Shown in pieces: positions 10,410-20,940 of a stretch of 64,000 nt of DNA (position 1 is its first letter; every line of letters begins with the position of its first letter). Made by a program: the position numbers and the translations under genes. The stretch is from Embiotoca jacksoni (taxonomy: Eukaryota > Chordata > Actinopteri > Embiotocidae): the NCBI GenBank assembly GCA_022577435.1, contig JAKOON010000008.1, positions 14,805,001 to 14,869,000 of the forward strand. The letters are read 5' to 3'. The notes below the pieces were generated by a model. The model did not search any database. It saw nothing but the letters and a program-made list of their open reading frames with translations, and had not been told where the DNA came from.

Positions 10410-10923
10410 TATTATGCACCCTGGATGTTCCTCGTGCTTTAAACAGCTGCCTACAAGCCCAGGTAGTGTGCGCCGGCTTCTAAATAAGCAGCACATTCAC
10501 CGTCCCCTTCAGGACGGGAGGCTAGGCTGCAGAGTGTGAAATCAGACTAATACAGTGGCGTAGGGCTGAGCAGGAGCAGGAAGCAGCTCCTGCATGACTT
10601 ACTTAGACTAGAGGTTTAGAGGACAAGAACCAGCAGAAGAAAAAGAGAGGATTGGACGTCAGAGAGAAAAGAGAGAAAAAAGACAGTAAGGTCAGTAATT
10701 TCTTTTTGAATTTTTGCTCTGTGGATTCTTTCTTTCAGTGTACAGTACTTTGAGCACAGTTTATGTGGAGCTAGGACTGAGACTGTGACTGCTCTGATTT
10801 GCTGGAGGAAGTATTGATTCTTTGTAAGTTTGTGGGAAGTGTGCTCTTTTTGATCCTGCCAGGTGAGAGCAGATGGAAACACTGGATGTGGGGGGGCTGG
10901 CTTGGAGTGGCCCAACTGTTTAC

Positions 10924-10925
<2 letters not shown>
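10410..10925 (+). other. Inter-microsatellite segment with exon-like splice signals
   Basis: This segment is mixed and GC-moderate, unlike its repeat flanks. A pyrimidine tract followed by TCTTTCAG (10731-10738) is a good acceptor. A CAG|GTGAGA donor-type junction lies at 10862/10863, giving a 124-nt unit. An alternative GTAAGT donor lies inside at 10824. All frames carry stops, so a coding exon is unlikely. A 5' UTR or lncRNA exon is possible. An 8-bp inverted repeat (GCAGGAGC / GCTCCTGC) spans 10570-10593. Confidence 0.2.

Positions 10926-10998
<73 letters not shown>
10926..10998 (+). repeat. (TG)n microsatellite
   Basis: A 73-bp pure TG tract. It is the second of three TG tracts in under 1 kb. 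Confidence 0.97.
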
Positions 10999-11000
<2 letters not shown>

Positions 11001-11112
11001 GGGTGTATAGTGTTCTTGTGTTTATATAACTTCATGCATAGGTGTCTAGATGTAGGATGGAGTACATTATGTACAGCCTGTGCAAAAAGAAAATGTGTTT
11101 TACAGTCAAGTC

Positions 11113-11114
<2 letters not shown>

Positions 11115-11193
<79 letters not shown>
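11115..11193 (+). repeat. (TG)n microsatellite
   Basis: A 79-bp pure TG tract, separated from the previous one by only about 115 bp of unique sequence. Confidence 0.97.
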
Positions 11194-11195
<2 letters not shown>

Positions 11196-11934
11196 GTGAT
11201 GCTTCCCCTGTTCTAAATGACCGGGGCAGAGTTTCCGCCCAGTAGTGCTGGAGTGGACCAGATAACAGGACTGGGAATAAAATGGGTCGTAACAGAGGAA
11301 AAAGGAAGAAAATTACTTTTTCATCCTCAGTTTGCCTGGATGGTGTTGAGACAGACACTGTATGTTTTAAACACACCGAACAGTCACTGTGTCATGTGGT
11401 GACATATTGCTCAACGAGAGGGTCAGTGCATACAGGTGTAAAAAAAGACCACGTGACCATGGTGCGCACACACAAGATGGTTTTCACACTTTTACTACAG
11501 AAAGTTGAGCTTACAATACAACATTCCTCAGATACAATAACATTTAATGGGGTAAGAATTGAAAGAATTTTGAAGAAGTTTTAAGATCTCAAAAAAATGA
11601 ATTCATAAGCCATCAATTTATGAATTTATAATTTTAACTTTTTTTTTTTATATAGTTCTTTGTAAAAACTGAAAGACAATATATATCTGGCAAAGAATGT
11701 TTCCATCCCAAAGTGGATTTTGAACAGGTGCTAAACACTGATGTGTATGGGTATGTGGCAGCATTTAGATGTGTTTAGCCACACACCAGCACAGGAAAAG
11801 TGAAAAAGCCTGAACTACCAAATTGTCAGCAATACTAAAGACATCAACACAAAAATTTCAGCCATCCATCACAGCTGTCGGCCTGTTTCTGTGGCGACAG
11901 TGATTTATTCTAGGGCTGAAATCCATTTGGATTC
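11194..11934. other. Mixed to AT-rich non-coding stretch
   Basis: No gene is recognised. CCACGTGACC (an E-box plus half-site word) lies near 11450. The open frames at 11217-11402 and 11282-11584 (+) have no domain. AT-rich DNA with T10 runs occupies about 11580-11680. Confidence 0.5.
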
Positions 11935-12018
11935 TCTCTCTCTCTTTCTCTCACTCACTCACTCACTCACTCACTCACTCACTCACTCACTCACTCACTC
12001 ACTCACTCACTCACTCAC
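11935..12018 (+). repeat. (CT)n then (CACT)17 microsatellite
   Basis: A short CT-rich lead-in is followed by 68 bp of perfect tetranucleotide CACT repeats from 11951. The repeat opens a Ser-Leu-Thr-His frame that is an artefact. Tetranucleotide arrays this pure are usually young and length-variable. Confidence 0.97.
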
Positions 12019-13430
12019 ATTCACTGACACACTTAAACCCAAATACCATGCACAGCAACTCTCCCAGTGTTAATAAGTGTTGATTTTTTTCCCAGTTGCA
12101 ATTATTTGGAGTTGACATGTGTTGATTGGAGAATTATCTGTCCACTTACAGGGCTGACATGGCTCTGGGGCAGGTGTTCAACATATCAAATATGTTTTAC
12201 TCTGGTGAGTATGGGCTTTAACAGTGTTTATTTTTGTACTTTCAGAGCAATATTGACCCTGATAGTTTGGCAGAGTGAGTACAAATAATCAGAAGAGTCA
12301 CAGTGCTTACTGACACACATTTAAAGCATCAATGTGCAATTGTTTTTTCTCGAGAGAATACAATATTCATAACAAATACATGTTTCGTTTACTCTTATTC
12401 ATGAATTGGATGGAAAAGAATTATTTAAAATTTCAAAGTATGACAATATAACTCAACAGCATCACAGGCTGTTGGCCTTCAAAATGACTCCGAGGTTAAA
12501 TCAGCAGCACATCTCAAAAACATTTCAACAAAAACAACACTTTAACTTTCATAAAGGTGAAAATTATTGCAGGGGTGATGTATCAGGCTGCATTCAATTT
12601 AGCCAGCAGATGTACTTCACTAACATGGCATAAAGTGTACTTACATTTAAAAGAAGTTAAAAGATGAAACATTTTCAAATTATTCTTGTGTTTGTATCTG
12701 AAGTTCAAGGGGTATTATGCAGTACTTCAATATTTAACAAAACCTTAACTTTCTTTCCAAATTGAGACTAAAAGACACAAAAAATAAAACTACTCGGTTC
12801 CATATTTTTCTCTTTGCTGTGAAACCCATTACATTTGAAGCTTTAATCCAATATGCAATTTTTTAAAAACTATCAATGTATTTTTCAATCATCTGCCAGG
12901 CTTTAGAGACAATATACTGTATATAAGTGAAGGCTGTCACACAGTGATGATCCAGATTCGTAGCTGCATAAATCCCACACAGGAAGTAGCAAGTATTCTT
13001 ACAAGTGTACGAGACTATTTTTACACGTGTATTAGCCATGCACTTAGCTACTGTTGTGCTCACGACACAAACAGAGTAAATGTAGAAACATGAATCAAAT
13101 CTGATATGTCGTGCTTCCACATACTGAGTGTGTTTGTGGGCGAGGATGAGGAGCAAAACAGATGCCTGCCACAATGCTGCTTTGCTCCCTTTCTTTATAA
13201 CCCTTTCATTTCATTTCCTTTCTTTTCTCCACAGCTTCTCTGGTATTTTTTCATATGTCAGATGATAACTCAGGTCCTACACTGTGCTGGAAGATTTATA
13301 AGTCAACACACTGCCCCTAATATCCCCCTTCTGCCAACAAGCACACCTACTTCCCTAAGCTTATGTTCTAGCTCTAAGCCTTGGCCCTAGCCCTATGACT
13401 TCTCCCTAAGATTGGTGTGTGAATGTGTGT
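12019..13430. other. AT-rich stretch with one weak exon-like unit
   Basis: This is mainly AT-rich filler. At 12152-12204 a moderate acceptor (CCACTTACAG) and a strong donor (CTG|GTGAGTATG, 12205) bound 53 nt that is open in two frames. One frame contains an ATG in good context (GACATGG). No family is recognised. At 13200-13235 a second pyrimidine tract ends in CCACAG. Nothing else is supported. Confidence 0.3.
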
Positions 13431-13560
13431 CTGGGGGTGTATGTACGTTTGTTTGTGCATGCAGTCACGTGACTATGTGCCCGCTGCTGTCGTATTGGCT
13501 GATGGGTATTTGTTCCACTGCTAAAACGTGATGATGCTACTTTTGCAGATGCATGGTCAG
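13431..13560. promoter_or_regulatory. 12-bp E-box palindrome near an inverted CCAAT box
   Basis: AGTCACGTGACT at 13463-13474 is a perfect 12-bp palindrome containing GTCACGTGAC, the consensus bound by USF and MiT/TFE-family bHLH-ZIP factors (CLEAR-type). About 18 bp downstream, ATTGGCTGAT is an inverted CCAAT box (NF-Y class). E-box plus CCAAT pairs are common in vertebrate promoters. No TATA box or start site is evident, so an enhancer or cryptic promoter is equally possible. Confidence 0.3.
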
Positions 13561-13985
13561 GAGCTGTCAGCTCTTAATATGTTTGTCTGTCTGCACAGCT
13601 ATCTTGGATGTTGATCCGAGGTGGTCTGTGTGTATCTGTAGTCGAGCAGAGCAGAGAGTGTGCTGGGTCGTGTGCTCTGCACTGGTCTGGCCTGTGTACA
13701 TCTGGAGGGGTGAAGCTAGCGCTGAGACTGAGGCTGGCCAGAGAGGTCACTCAGGCTCTGGGAGCCAGTAGTCTGAGCATGCCTTGTTAGAATGCGTCAC
13801 AGAACACACACTACAGACGAAGAATACAGTTACCTGGTGGAGTAAAATGCATATCCTGGATGCTGATTACAAAACAATTACCATAAGAAATCATTCGTCT
13901 CTATTTGTTTTAGTAAGATAAACTAAAATGAACTTAAGATACCCATGAGTCACGTGGAAAGTCACAGACATCACTTTGAATCACT
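13561..13985. other. Mixed non-coding stretch
   Basis: An acceptor-like TTTTGCAG precedes 13550, but no matching donor with an open frame follows convincingly. A TCACGTGG E-box lies near 13951. The open frames at 13553-13771 and 13608-13790 (+) have no domain. Confidence 0.4.
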
Positions 13986-13989
13986 GATC

Positions 13990-14290
13990 CTTTTTGTGTT
14001 CTTTGTCATCAGCACGTCCAATTTTTCAGGCCAGTTGCCGTGCAAGTCATGTCTGAGGCCCGTGTGACTGAGGCTGTTGGTGCTTGTGCATAGTGTTTGA
14101 ACTCCGTCTAAGGTCCGGGCCTTGCCATGATAACGCGCCAAACTTAGCTCTGCTCCTAAAATCCTGGATTAATGCCTGCTTTAAGAGCTTAACATGGTCA
14201 GCCATTCAAACATGCACTGGATTGACTGGGCTATCCCGGTTGCCTGTTATCTCCTCCAGAGTTTTACAAGCACAGTAGTCAGTTGTGGAG
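13990..14290. promoter_or_regulatory. Candidate regulatory island with E2F-type site
   Basis: A low-repeat block contains CGCGCCAAA (14134-14142), which on the minus strand is TTTGGCGCG, the E2F consensus. TGGATTAATG (paired-type/bicoid-type homeodomain core) lies near 14164. CpG is locally retained (CCGTC, CCGGG, CGCGCC, CCCGG). No exon is recognised. Confidence 0.22.
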
Positions 14291-14738
14291 AATTGTAACA
14301 GCATCCCTGCCGGATGTTTCTTCATCCTGTGCACCACTGATGTGGTACCCTTCTGGAAAAACCTATATTTCTTATAAATATTTTTGTAAAAAAAACGTAT
14401 CGCCTTCCGCTAAAAACATTGATCAGACATAATAATGTACATTTATGTGATACAAAATATAAATATTTGTCTTTTTCCATTCCACTCTCATTCAATTTCT
14501 TTTTCATTTAAATGCATAAATGTTTAATTTAATTTATTTTTTAAGTCAAAAGAGTCAATTAAAAGTGGGAGTGAACACTATGGCTAGCTTTTACAACTTT
14601 TAATAGCTGAATTGATTTATCTTTGCCAAATAAAAAATAAAAAAATCAGTGGATTTCCTGTTTATAAATATGATGAATAAATAACTTCAAGCCAACAAAA
14701 ACACTAGCTGGTACAGTATTACATTAACTAAATAGTTC
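14291..14738. other. AT-rich filler
   Basis: AT-rich DNA with A8 and T-rich runs. No gene or motif is recognised. Confidence 0.5.
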
Positions 14739-14762
14739 TTTGTTTGTTTGTTTGTTTGTTTT

Positions 14763-14833
<71 letters not shown>

Positions 14834-14900
14834 GTCTTTCTTTCTGTCTTTCTGTCTTTCTGTCTTTCTATCCGTCTTTCTATCCATCTGTCTGTCTTTC
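14739..14900 (+). repeat. Compound (TTTG)n(TTTC)n(TCTG)n microsatellite
   Basis: The tract has TTTG units at 14739-14762, about 19 uninterrupted TTTC units to about 14833, then decay through CTGT/CTTT/CCAT variants to 14900. The TTTC part is homopyrimidine (H-DNA-prone). The graded interruptions at the 3' end show the usual decay of one repeat flank. Lys/Arg/Glu-rich and Phe/Leu/Ser-rich frames over it are artefacts. Confidence 0.97.
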
Positions 14901-15425
14901 ATTTGTACAGTTACATTATAGACCAAACAGGCAGGCACACACATCATTTGTTTTTTCACAAGCTGGCGCCGGAAGGTTTTTCTGTATTTACTGAAGGTGT
15001 ATATCCTTTTCCCTGTTCTTTTGTGTGAAGCATAGTGTAGTGCACAATACAATATAGCAAAGCGAGATATGAGAAAAGAACTATTTGAATTCCCAGATTT
15101 GGTTGTGAGGCTTTTGTTAGCATATGAATACAGGTATGGTTGTTAGTGTCTTTGCTTTAGTCCTTCGATGATACAAACGCGTTTATTGGCTTTTCACAAA
15201 GACTGGCATCTGTTCTCCTCCTATAAGGTGTCCACCTCTCTGCTGTCTGTGTTGTAGAGCAACTGGGATTGGATGCTGGCTGCAAGTCTAAAGTGTTTAC
15301 CGACACACAAAACCGCTGCATCTAAAAAAAAAATCACTGCTGCTTTAGACAGGATTTTCTTTCCATCTTACTAAAACAGGTGCATCTGTAAGTCTGATTT
15401 GCTTTGATGGTCAGAATTCCTTAGA
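14901..15425. other. Mixed non-coding stretch
   Basis: No gene is recognised. AGCTGGCGCCGGAAGG near 14962 is a small GC-rich word in otherwise mixed DNA, and A9 lies near 15325. Confidence 0.45.
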
Positions 15426-15429
15426 CAAT

Positions 15430-15610
15430 GTGCAATGTCTAGTGGGGACTGTGAAAAATTGCACAGCCCCTGGAAGTTCTGAAATTACATCAAGCAGATA
15501 GGGAGGCTGATGCCTACAAGGGATTAGTTTAATTACATTAATGTCCCTGATTTATGAAATTCTGCTTGACATCCTTGTTGCCTCATTTGTTGTTGTTTCC
15601 ACATTTGTTT
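15430..15610. promoter_or_regulatory. Candidate regulatory island with imperfect dyad
   Basis: A compact low-repeat block. ACATCAAGCAGAT (about 15488-15500) recurs in inverted, imperfect form as ATTCTGCTTGACAT (about 15559-15572), with GGGATTAGTTTAATTACATTAATG between them. Four homeodomain-type TAAT/ATTA cores fall within about 30 bp. Enhancer-like by composition only. Confidence 0.25.
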
Positions 15611-16030
15611 GCATGTTAGGCTTGAGGTTCTTTTGCTTTAAATCAGTAATGTCCATTGGCTAAAAATACACTGCAATCATGTTGAGTTGCACAATGTCTG
15701 GAGTGCGTATGTTTGGTCATCGACTTCTTAGTATGGCTCATTACTGCAGTCATGTGCATAATCACTTCATGTTTTTCCTCACGTGTGAGTAACTTTTGCA
15801 CCCTCATCTGTAAGCCCGACCAAAGATTGTGCTTTTTCAGCCATGCTATTTTGTGTAGTGTGTCACCCATGTCTACATAAGGAGAATTACATCTTTCTTT
15901 CTTAAATCTTTTTTTGGTGACATAATGACAATCAGTTGGATTCATAATGAAAAGCTGTGTGTTGTAGAGTGGGCATGGTGGTTTGTTGTGTTGTTTTGTT
16001 TCATAAACTAGGCTTCTGAATTTACCAGAG
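15611..16030. other. Non-coding stretch
   Basis: Nothing recognisable. The minus-strand open frame at 15643-15945 has no domain. TGTTGTGTTGTTTTG-type T/G-rich text lies near 15980. Confidence 0.45.
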
Positions 16031-16520
16031 CAGAATTTGTCATGATGATGTGCGGGCGCAGAAAAGACCGGAGCAATGCGTTGTGTTTCATGGTGCGCTG
16101 TGTGTAAGAGTAATGATGGTGGGGTTTGGTGCTATGTTGATTCCATCTTGGCTGTTCTGCAATAATTCAGGAGAGGAGGAGGGGCGGGTACAGGGGAGGC
16201 ACCATTTTACTCCTCCAATCCTCCTCCGCCACCACTGGAATATAATCCGCTGTCTCCTGACCTTCAAATCATGCAGTGCTGCAGTCATTTCAATTGGCCC
16301 GGCCGCCATTAGTGTGAAATGTCCTCTAGCCACTCTGCTTCTGCACATGGAAGATTTCCTTTCTCCCAGCATGGCTCCCTCCTCTACTTTGCTCCTTCCC
16401 TCCATCTCGTATTCTCTCCACCATGCCCCCTGAAGCCTGGCTGCGATGGAGGGTGGGAACCTCTTGCACTACGGAAATGAGCCACCACAGGAGATGCTGT
16501 TGGTCAAAAGACACGATGAA
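16031..16520. promoter_or_regulatory. Candidate regulatory island
   Basis: A GC-moderate block with overlapping open frames on both strands (16050-16433 +, 16088-16405 -), neither showing a known domain. Overlap on opposite strands is what unconstrained GC-rich DNA gives. It contains GGCCCGGCCGCCATTAG near 16295, which includes a GCCGCCATTA word close to the YY1 core. No splice-bounded exon is convincing. Confidence 0.2.
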
Positions 16521-17500
16521 GAAAACACTCACTCCATTAAACTCTGATATGTTTGCATTGCACCATGTTCCTATAAAAAAAAAAAATGTTTTAGCACATA
16601 TCTTACACAATAAATGTTTGTTTTACAGGGTGTGCTTTTCTAAATGATTTAGTGCACGTGTGACCTTTACATATGAACATGCCTTTGTCAAGCAAGATGC
16701 TGACATGCATTTATTTTAAAGATTACAAATTTTGAACGGATATTTCACTAAAACTTCTAAGTTGTTTGAGTGATTTTGACAATACGAATAATTTTGAATT
16801 GCAATAAATACATAACCAAAATTATTGAAACATTTGTTTTACCATCAAATAATCATTCTCTTACCAGTGGTGATATTTTATTTCGATCCCAGACCCAACA
16901 AATGCATCTTAAGGGTGTTATGGACCGACAGTTTGTGCTTGCAGGCTTTGTTGGCACATGCTGAGGGGAGATCCTTTGGCCAAGTGCATTTCATTTAGGG
17001 AGCAGCCGGTGCCTCCCCTTATCACACTGAATTGAGGGAAGAAGATATACTGAGTGGGGGATAGAAATCACATGCCAAAGCTCAGCATGTGTTATGTTGC
17101 TAGTAGATAGATAGATAGATAGATCAATTATTGAAAGAGGACATATTTGATATGATCTGAATATTAAAAATATATCAGAGGGCAAACAACATTCATGGCT
17201 GTCTTCAGATCTGTGCTGAGAGATGTGTGTCAAATCTCCAGAGAGATGCTTTATTCAGAAGGGTCAAGGGGTTCTCTGACTGCTTGATAAGATATGTTTT
17301 TTTTATTTTATTTTTGTTAGTCATTTAAAAAAAAAAAAAAAAAAAAAAGTAGTGTAAAAATGTCAGCAGTACCTTTCAAAATTATGTTTATTATCACCAT
17401 GCCTCATGAATTATTTTTCTTCCATATTCATAACTACAGATAAATATCCTATGACCTAGAATTCATCTCATGATAAAACATCATTACAGAAACACACACA
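16521..17500. repeat. AT-rich stretch with (TAGA)n and A22
   Basis: A12 lies near 16577, a short (TAGA)5 at 17104-17124 and A22 at 17327-17348. 16980-17050 is a small mixed patch. No gene is seen. Confidence 0.6.
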
Positions 17501-18590
17501 TCTCAACATTTTCATATTTTTCCTGTTTCCAAGAGATGTTGTTTTCCTGGTTGTACTCTGAGTGATTTCGGCTCACCCTGTCACTGCTTATTATGTTTCT
17601 AGGACAATGACAGCTGGAAATGTGTACCTTTGTATACATATGCCTGACTGTGTGCCAGCTCTGGGAAAACACTGACCCAGGTGCAGTGGGCGAACTGATG
17701 AGATTTGTTTACATAGATAGCCATTGTGTCCCCTGGTCTTATACAAGTCCTCATCTGAAACCTTCCCTGAAGTCTATTTCTCCCGACTGGCTGTTATTAC
17801 ATACAGTGTTTGTGTTTATGATTAATGACCCCACTGGGGTATATCCATAATGCTGTGACCTCAAGGTAAAATTGAAATGCATGCACTAGATGTAGAGCAT
17901 TCGTATATTATTGCCCAATATACTTAGCAGCCATTACATTTGTTGGCACTGGTGAAAATAAAACAGAGGGCTATGAGGGTTCAAATCAACAAGGCCACTC
18001 TAAGAAATGGACTTATTGGAATTGCATTAAGTTGATTAGACCAAGAAATTAATACTATTTACAATGGAGCAGTGTTAAACACTGTTGTTTCTCCCAGCTA
18101 TAGGAGTGCATTGACAGTCGGTCAGCATCAATTAAATATCCTGATCTGTATATCCTCAGAGGCCGGACTTGTTGTCTTCTAATAAAGCTAGTCTGTGGCA
18201 GCAGAATGTTTCATTTCCTCTTGGAGATTGCCCTCAGTAATGCAGAGTGCTTATCATAGTCCTGAAAAAGGACTGCAACAACACAGCATTCAGATGCTTG
18301 ATACCCAGATCAACCTGAGGCCAGTGCTTATAGCACTTCTGAGCAGCAGTTGGATTTTTTTTTTTTTTAGTTGCATTGAACAATGACCCTTTTGACTCAA
18401 AAAACCTCTAATCAGCTCTACTGTGTCTTTGGTTCTGATGTTACATACTGTACGTTGTTGAGTTAATAGTTATGTTAAATATATTGGTATGGGTTTTCAT
18501 TTAATGTAATTTTTTTTTAGAGTGTTTGGAGGGATACATTGTATTTTGGGGATATTAAGAGTGGCTGTATGTGTCTGTTTGTGCAGATGA
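17501..18590. other. Mixed DNA, possibly regulatory in part
   Basis: About 17640-17850 and 18100-18260 are low-repeat and GC-moderate. A 15-nt odd palindrome CAGTGTT-A-AACACTG lies at 18070-18084. A T12 run lies near 18360. The + strand frame at 17620-17850 has no domain. No gene is supported. Confidence 0.35.
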
Positions 18591-18960
18591 AAATGAAAAA
18601 TGGGGTCTGGGAAGGACAGGGTTGTGAGGGGGCCAAGCTGTCCCTGGCCATTCATTCTCTCTGGCCCCCCTGTCTAATTAATGGGCCACGTTCATACACG
18701 TTATTGCACCAGAGGGTCTGTCACTCATTAATCATGTGACCTTCTGTGGCACATAATGACCTTGGAGGAGTAGATCAGCTGGAGATGGCTGAAGCTGTGG
18801 AATTAAATTGTTTCTGGAAGTGGTCATGGTCACATCAGGCACTTTAACGGCCTCTCTGCACAGGCCCCCTCCTGTTACACATCGGCCTGTGTCTCACCCA
18901 TATGTCCTCGCAGGCTGTGCCACAGGGATGGGCAGTGGAATTTCAAACACTGGGGCTCGG
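18591..18960. promoter_or_regulatory. Strong-looking candidate regulatory island
   Basis: A clear complexity and GC island. Features include TGTCTAATTAATGGGCCACG near 18673 and CACTCATTAATCATGTGACC near 18722, two well-formed homeodomain clusters each beside a CACG/CATGTG E-box-like word. TGACCTT half-sites occur near 18739 and 18770, and GGTCATGGTCAC near 18823. This mixture of TAAT palindromes and nuclear-receptor half-sites is typical of vertebrate conserved enhancers. No frame is coding-like. Confidence 0.3.
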
Positions 18961-20600
18961 GATTAGAGTAGGCAGGGGATGGAACCAATGTTGAACTCAA
19001 ATCACTCAGTTATGACTTTATTGGCTGATTTTCTGCATGACCACTGCCTGTCACTCTGCAAATCACTCAAAAAAAGAGCTAACTTGTGCCAACTTCTCTC
19101 ATCAAAGTTCTTTATTGTAGCTCAGAACTTTTCTCAGGAAAACTCCAAATTTAATCAAATTATTATTCACTTAGTTTCAATATAGGCCATAGAAATCAGA
19201 TGCTGCTGGAGGTTGCAACCTGCTAGCAAATTGTGATGCGGTTTCTGTACACGGTCGTTTCATACAGCAGCTGGAGGAGTAGAAACCACGTGTCTTACAG
19301 CACTAGTTTAGATTTTGTTTTTGTGCCACATCACATGATACAGTATCAGATGCAGCTGGAATTTGGAGCTGGAATTATAATTTGATTAATAGATAAGTAG
19401 ACAGAAAATTTTTTCATCAATTTTGGTTATTCATTTCAGTCATTAATTAAGCTAATTGCCAAATATGAGGAATAAACCACTGCAATGCAAATGTAGGCGA
19501 GGGTGAAGTATTTAAAACACGTTTTAAACACAGACAGTTTAAATTGACACACTTCAAGTAAAAGTAAGTCTGACACTCGTTTTTTCACGGAGACTTGAAA
19601 GATGCAACTCAGGTGGCTTGCTTAATTTCCTCTGGCAGGAAAGGACCCATAATGAAGAAAACGCAGTCATCCTTAGCATCTGGATATTGGAGCCGCTAGG
19701 ACAGGAGTAATATCTGCTCTGCTTTGTGATCCCGGCTGCAGCTTCCTGTGTTAACTACAGTCTAAATCACCATTTTGGTGTAATAAATATTTTGTGAATT
19801 GAAGAAATCAAGCCTCCATATAATATAGGCATGAATGAGTGTGGCCTTGTTCAATAAAATATTTTAAATAATATGCTACAGGAGGAAACCATACTGTTAA
19901 TTTGTTTAGTTTGTTATCAAAGATGACACAAAGATGATGAGTTAAATTCTGAGTTTAATTATGCAACACCTTGTGCCTTTCAGTTTTTAATAAGGCACTG
20001 ATATAAGCTTTCTAATTGCATAACGTTGGAGATGGATCGAGAAAGCCAGGTGTTGTCTGTGAATGCTGATGCTGTCTCAGGAAATGATGAGTGTAGACTC
20101 CAGTGGAATCATTAAGTGGAGAAAATCTGTGAGCTAAAGACGATTCCCTGGGGCACTCCCCAGTTCATATGCACACAAGATGACTTAGTTCTTCAACGCA
20201 AAGAAAGAAACCAGTTAACAAGAAAAATCCACCTACTGTTTGACTCAGTAGGTTTACGTGACACTGTGCTTTTACACACGTTGTTCTACTTTACATCACT
20301 TTGTCTACGTGACCACAATGTGAATTAAAATATGTTGTATGTTTAAAAAAAAACTTTAATTTCATTTGAATTTTTAGAATTCTTCCATTTCTCCCACAGT
20401 AAGTTCCAAAAACTGAACGAGTAAAAAGTAAGACAATATGTTTAAAATAGTCTGATATCATTATCAGTATCAGGCAAAATCTAAAGTTGTTCTACCTGGA
20501 GGAAGGACATATTGGAGAACAAGTGAGTGAGGGTGATTATCACACTGTCTCATGGCTGACGCAAGTACAGCAATTATATTTTGATAGCTACCATATTTAT
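18961..20600. other. AT-rich stretch with small islands
   Basis: 19210-19221 holds a perfect 12-bp palindrome (AGGTTGCAACCT). 19484-19491 reads ATGCAAAT, the POU octamer. 19591-19770 is a low-repeat island with CTTAATTTCC, CATAATGAAG and AGCCGCTAGG. Between 19780 and 20600 I see only AT-rich or mixed DNA. An open frame at 20116-20328 has no identifiable family. Confidence 0.35.
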
Positions 20601-20940
20601 AATTAACTATTTTGAGAAAAATTATAATTTCACCATGTGTCCAAAGTTTAAACGCTGATCTCGTTATGTGGCTGCCACCTCCTGTTCACAATCGCAGCAT
20701 TAAAATGTTGGCTTTCTTCTCAGTGACATTGAAATGGAGGGATTTTGTTTATCCCCGTCTTTGTTTATTTAACATTTTGCTCAGCGGGGGAGTTTCAGAT
20801 AGATTGTTTTCAAGACAGTCCCTGCAGACAGCGAGCAAACACTCTACAGCTTCATCAAACAGAACAATCTTCAACTTTCCCCTTCTGCAGTGTGCAGGGA
20901 AATGTGACTGAGAGCAACATCATAATGGAATATGATTGAA
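20601..20940. promoter_or_regulatory. Candidate regulatory island
   Basis: A mixed block between AT-rich flanks with TTTGTTTATTTAAC (forkhead-type TGTTTA word) near 20760 and several ACAATC/AACAAT SOX-type words near 20690 and 20862. A TTCTGCAG acceptor-like signal lies near 20883 with no donor. Two overlapping + strand frames (20612-20911, 20745-20939) have no domain. Confidence 0.18.

Noticed and set aside
10104..10496. Frames encoding Cys-Val or Thr-His repeats over TG/CA tracts
   Set aside because: Pure translation of dinucleotide microsatellites. The same holds at 5448-5789, 9147-9374, 10616-11035, 11032-11376 and 31325-31743.
10685..10738. 54-nt intron between a GTAAGG donor and the TTTCAG acceptor
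   Set aside because: Shorter than typical vertebrate introns, so the upstream donor-like word was not used to define an exon.
11951..12018. Tandem array considered as CRISPR
   Set aside because: The 4-bp perfect unit has no spacers, and the genome is eukaryotic. It is a microsatellite.
14687..15052. Lys/Glu/Arg- and Phe/Leu/Ser-rich frames over TTTC repeats
   Set aside because: Compositional artefact of the tetranucleotide array. Same at 57733-58119.
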